Positions 59,746 through 64,000 of a DNA stretch of 64,000 nucleotides are shown here, piece after piece; position 1 is the first letter of the stretch; each line of letters begins with the position of its first letter. Under the pieces are notes generated by a model, which saw nothing but the letters and a program-made list of their open reading frames with translations, was not told the DNA's origin and did not search any database. Origin of the DNA: Kineococcus rhizosphaerae (GTDB lineage Bacteria > Actinomycetota > Actinomycetes > Actinomycetales > Kineococcaceae); NCBI RefSeq assembly GCF_003002055.1, contig NZ_PVZF01000001.1, forward strand, positions 186,001 to 250,000, in the 5' to 3' direction. The position numbers and the translations under genes are program-made.

Positions 59746-59749
<4 letters not shown>
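58826..59749 (+). CDS. rapZ: RapZ-family nucleotide-binding protein
   Basis: A 307-residue P-loop protein of the RapZ/YvcJ family. Walker A is GMSGAGRST (residues 31-39; Arg where many P-loops have Lys, as is usual in actinobacterial members), then [24 protein letters not shown], and the C-terminal domain with [19 protein letters not shown] and [20 protein letters not shown]. coli RapZ controls GlmS through small RNAs; the actinobacterial role is not known. The GTG start has CAGGAT 6 bases before it. It overlaps the next gene by 4 bases. Confidence 0.93.
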
Positions 59750-63076
<3,327 letters not shown>

Positions 63077-63092
63077 GCCTGGAGACATGATC

Positions 63093-63127
63093 CGGCCCGG
63101 GCCCTCCACGACGGAGGGTCCGGGCCG
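63093..63127 (+). terminator. Hairpin between gap and pgk
   Basis: CGGCCCGGGCCCTCC pairs with GGAGGGTCCGGGCCG over 15 bases with one G-U, around ACGAC. It may terminate partly or protect the gap message. Confidence 0.65.
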
Positions 63128-63182
63128 TCGTCCGTCCACCGCGCCCCGCCGGGGACGGACCCGACAGCAGAAGGGAACGTCC

Positions 63183-64000
63183 GTGAAGACCATCGACGAC
63201 CTCGAGACCCAGCTCGGCGGGTTCGCCGGCAAGCGCGTCCTCGTCCGCAGCGACCTCAACGTCCCGCTCGACCACTCCGGCGGGGCGCCCGCCATCACCG
63301 ACGACGGCCGCATCCGCGCTTCCGTGCCGACGCTGCGGCGCCTGCTCGACGCCGGCGCCCGCGTCGTCGTCACCGCGCACCTGGGCCGACCCGAGGGCGT
63401 CCCCGAGGCGAAGTACTCCCTGGCCCCCGTCCACGCGCGCCTGGCCGAGCTGCTGCCCGGGGTCCACGTCGGGTTCAGCCCCGAGACGGTCGGAGCGCAG
63501 GCCAAGGCCGCCGTGGCCGCCCTAGAGGACGGGCAGCTGCTGCTGCTGGAGAACATCCGCTTCGCCCCCGGCGAGACGAGCAAGGACGACGGCGAGCGCG
63601 GCGCGTTCGCCGACGAGCTCGCGGCCCTGGCCGACGGCTTCGTCTCCGACGGCTTCGGCGCGGTGCACCGCAAGCACGCCAGCGTCTTCGACGTCGCCCG
63701 CCGCCTGCCGCACGCCGCCGGACTGCTCGTCGCCGCCGAGGTGGCCGTGCTGCAGCGCCTCACCACCGACCCCGAGCGCCCGTACGCGGTCGTGCTCGGC
63801 GGGTCGAAGGTCTCCGACAAACTCGGCGTCATCGACAACCTGCTCGGCACGCTGCTGACCGAGGGCGACCGGCTCCTCGTCGGCGGCGGCATGGTCTTCA
63901 CCTTCCTCAAGGCCGTCGGCCACGAGGTCGGCAAGAGCCTGCTCGAGGCCGACCAGCTGGAGAAGGTCAACGAGTACATCGCCACGGCGAAGGCCAAGGG
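63183..64000 (+). CDS. pgk: Phosphoglycerate kinase, 3' end beyond the window
   Basis: Pgk makes ATP from 1,3-bisphosphoglycerate. The first 272 residues are present: [71 protein letters not shown], and [18 protein letters not shown]. The frame is open to the last base, so the nucleotide-binding C-terminal domain continues outside. GTG 63183 follows AGAAGGGAAC as ribosome binding site. Expected next is tpiA. Confidence 0.95.
   Translation, partial: MKTIDDLETQLGGFAGKRVLVRSDLNVPLDHSGGAPAITDDGRIRASVPTLRRLLDAGARVVVTAHLGRPEGVPEAKYSLAPVHARLAELLPGVHVGFSPETVGAQAKAAVAALEDGQLLLLENIRFAPGETSKDDGERGAFADELAALADGFVSDGFGAVHRKHASVFDVARRLPHAAGLLVAAEVAVLQRLTTDPERPYAVVLGGSKVSDKLGVIDNLLGTLLTEGDRLLVGGGMVFTFLKAVGHEVGKSLLEADQLEKVNEYIATAKAK

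Overview
The window is about 74% G+C (estimated by eye), with many GTG start codons, tightly overlapping genes and leaderless-type promoters. It carries actinobacterial markers: WhiA, an ANTAR response regulator, an Eis-type acetyltransferase, a TIGR03085-type protein and a PolA without a proofreading motif. The gene order suggests a Kineosporiales-like actinomycete, possibly Kineococcus; that name is recollection and was not checked. I see no rRNA, CRISPR array, insertion sequence, integrase or prophage. It is a chromosomal housekeeping segment with small accessory patches.

Layout. 0-6.2 kb: 3' part of fmt, rsmB, an unknown protein, a PEP-mutase/ICL-fold enzyme, an FMN hydroxy-acid oxidase and a small Fic/Doc-type toxin-antitoxin pair. 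6.2-9.1 kb: rpe, an FMN riboswitch and a reduced riboflavin operon (ribE-ribB-ribH). 9.1-14.5 kb: hisE, hisG, hisF and hisI, interrupted by opposite-strand genes (P-loop kinase, Eis-like acetyltransferase, TIGR03085 protein). 14.5-20.3 kb: Trp-associated membrane protein, HGxxPAAW peptide, trpCBA, a DsbA-like thioredoxin and lgt. 20.3-28.8 kb: gltBD, an unknown protein, pyk and a short tRNA with a CAA anticodon. 28.9-34.8 kb: pdtaR and a complete branched-chain amino-acid ABC transporter (livJHMGF). 35-43.7 kb: GNAT, a PAS-GGDEF protein, polA, a methyltransferase, rpsA and coaE. 43.7-58.7 kb: uvrB, a MarR regulator, uvrA, a three-gene glycan-type cluster, a kinase, a PH-domain protein, wecB and uvrC. 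58.7-64 kb: rapZ, yvcK-like, whiA, gap and the start of pgk.

How the genes work together. Several metabolic blocks are partial operons: riboflavin synthesis without ribD/ribA, and tryptophan synthesis without trpE next to its usual partner. Nitrogen assimilation (gltBD), amino-acid uptake (liv) and lower glycolysis (pyk, gap, pgk) are complete local units. Long hairpins close many of the units.

The strongest unexpected signal is regulatory. polA, uvrB, uvrA and uvrC, the core of nucleotide excision repair, each carry a TGTC element placed exactly 8 bases (after an 8-base element) before a TANNNT -10 box. That -10 box lies exactly 7 bases before the start codon. This matches the architecture of the LexA-independent DNA-damage promoter (RecA-NDp, PafBC-dependent) and is absent from the other leaderless promoters here. 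Other points of interest are a Doc toxin whose catalytic histidine position reads arginine, a concentric palindrome over the toxin-antitoxin promoter, a likely CTG start for livH, and an uncharacterised toroid-glycosyltransferase-flavoprotein cluster inserted between uvrA and uvrC.
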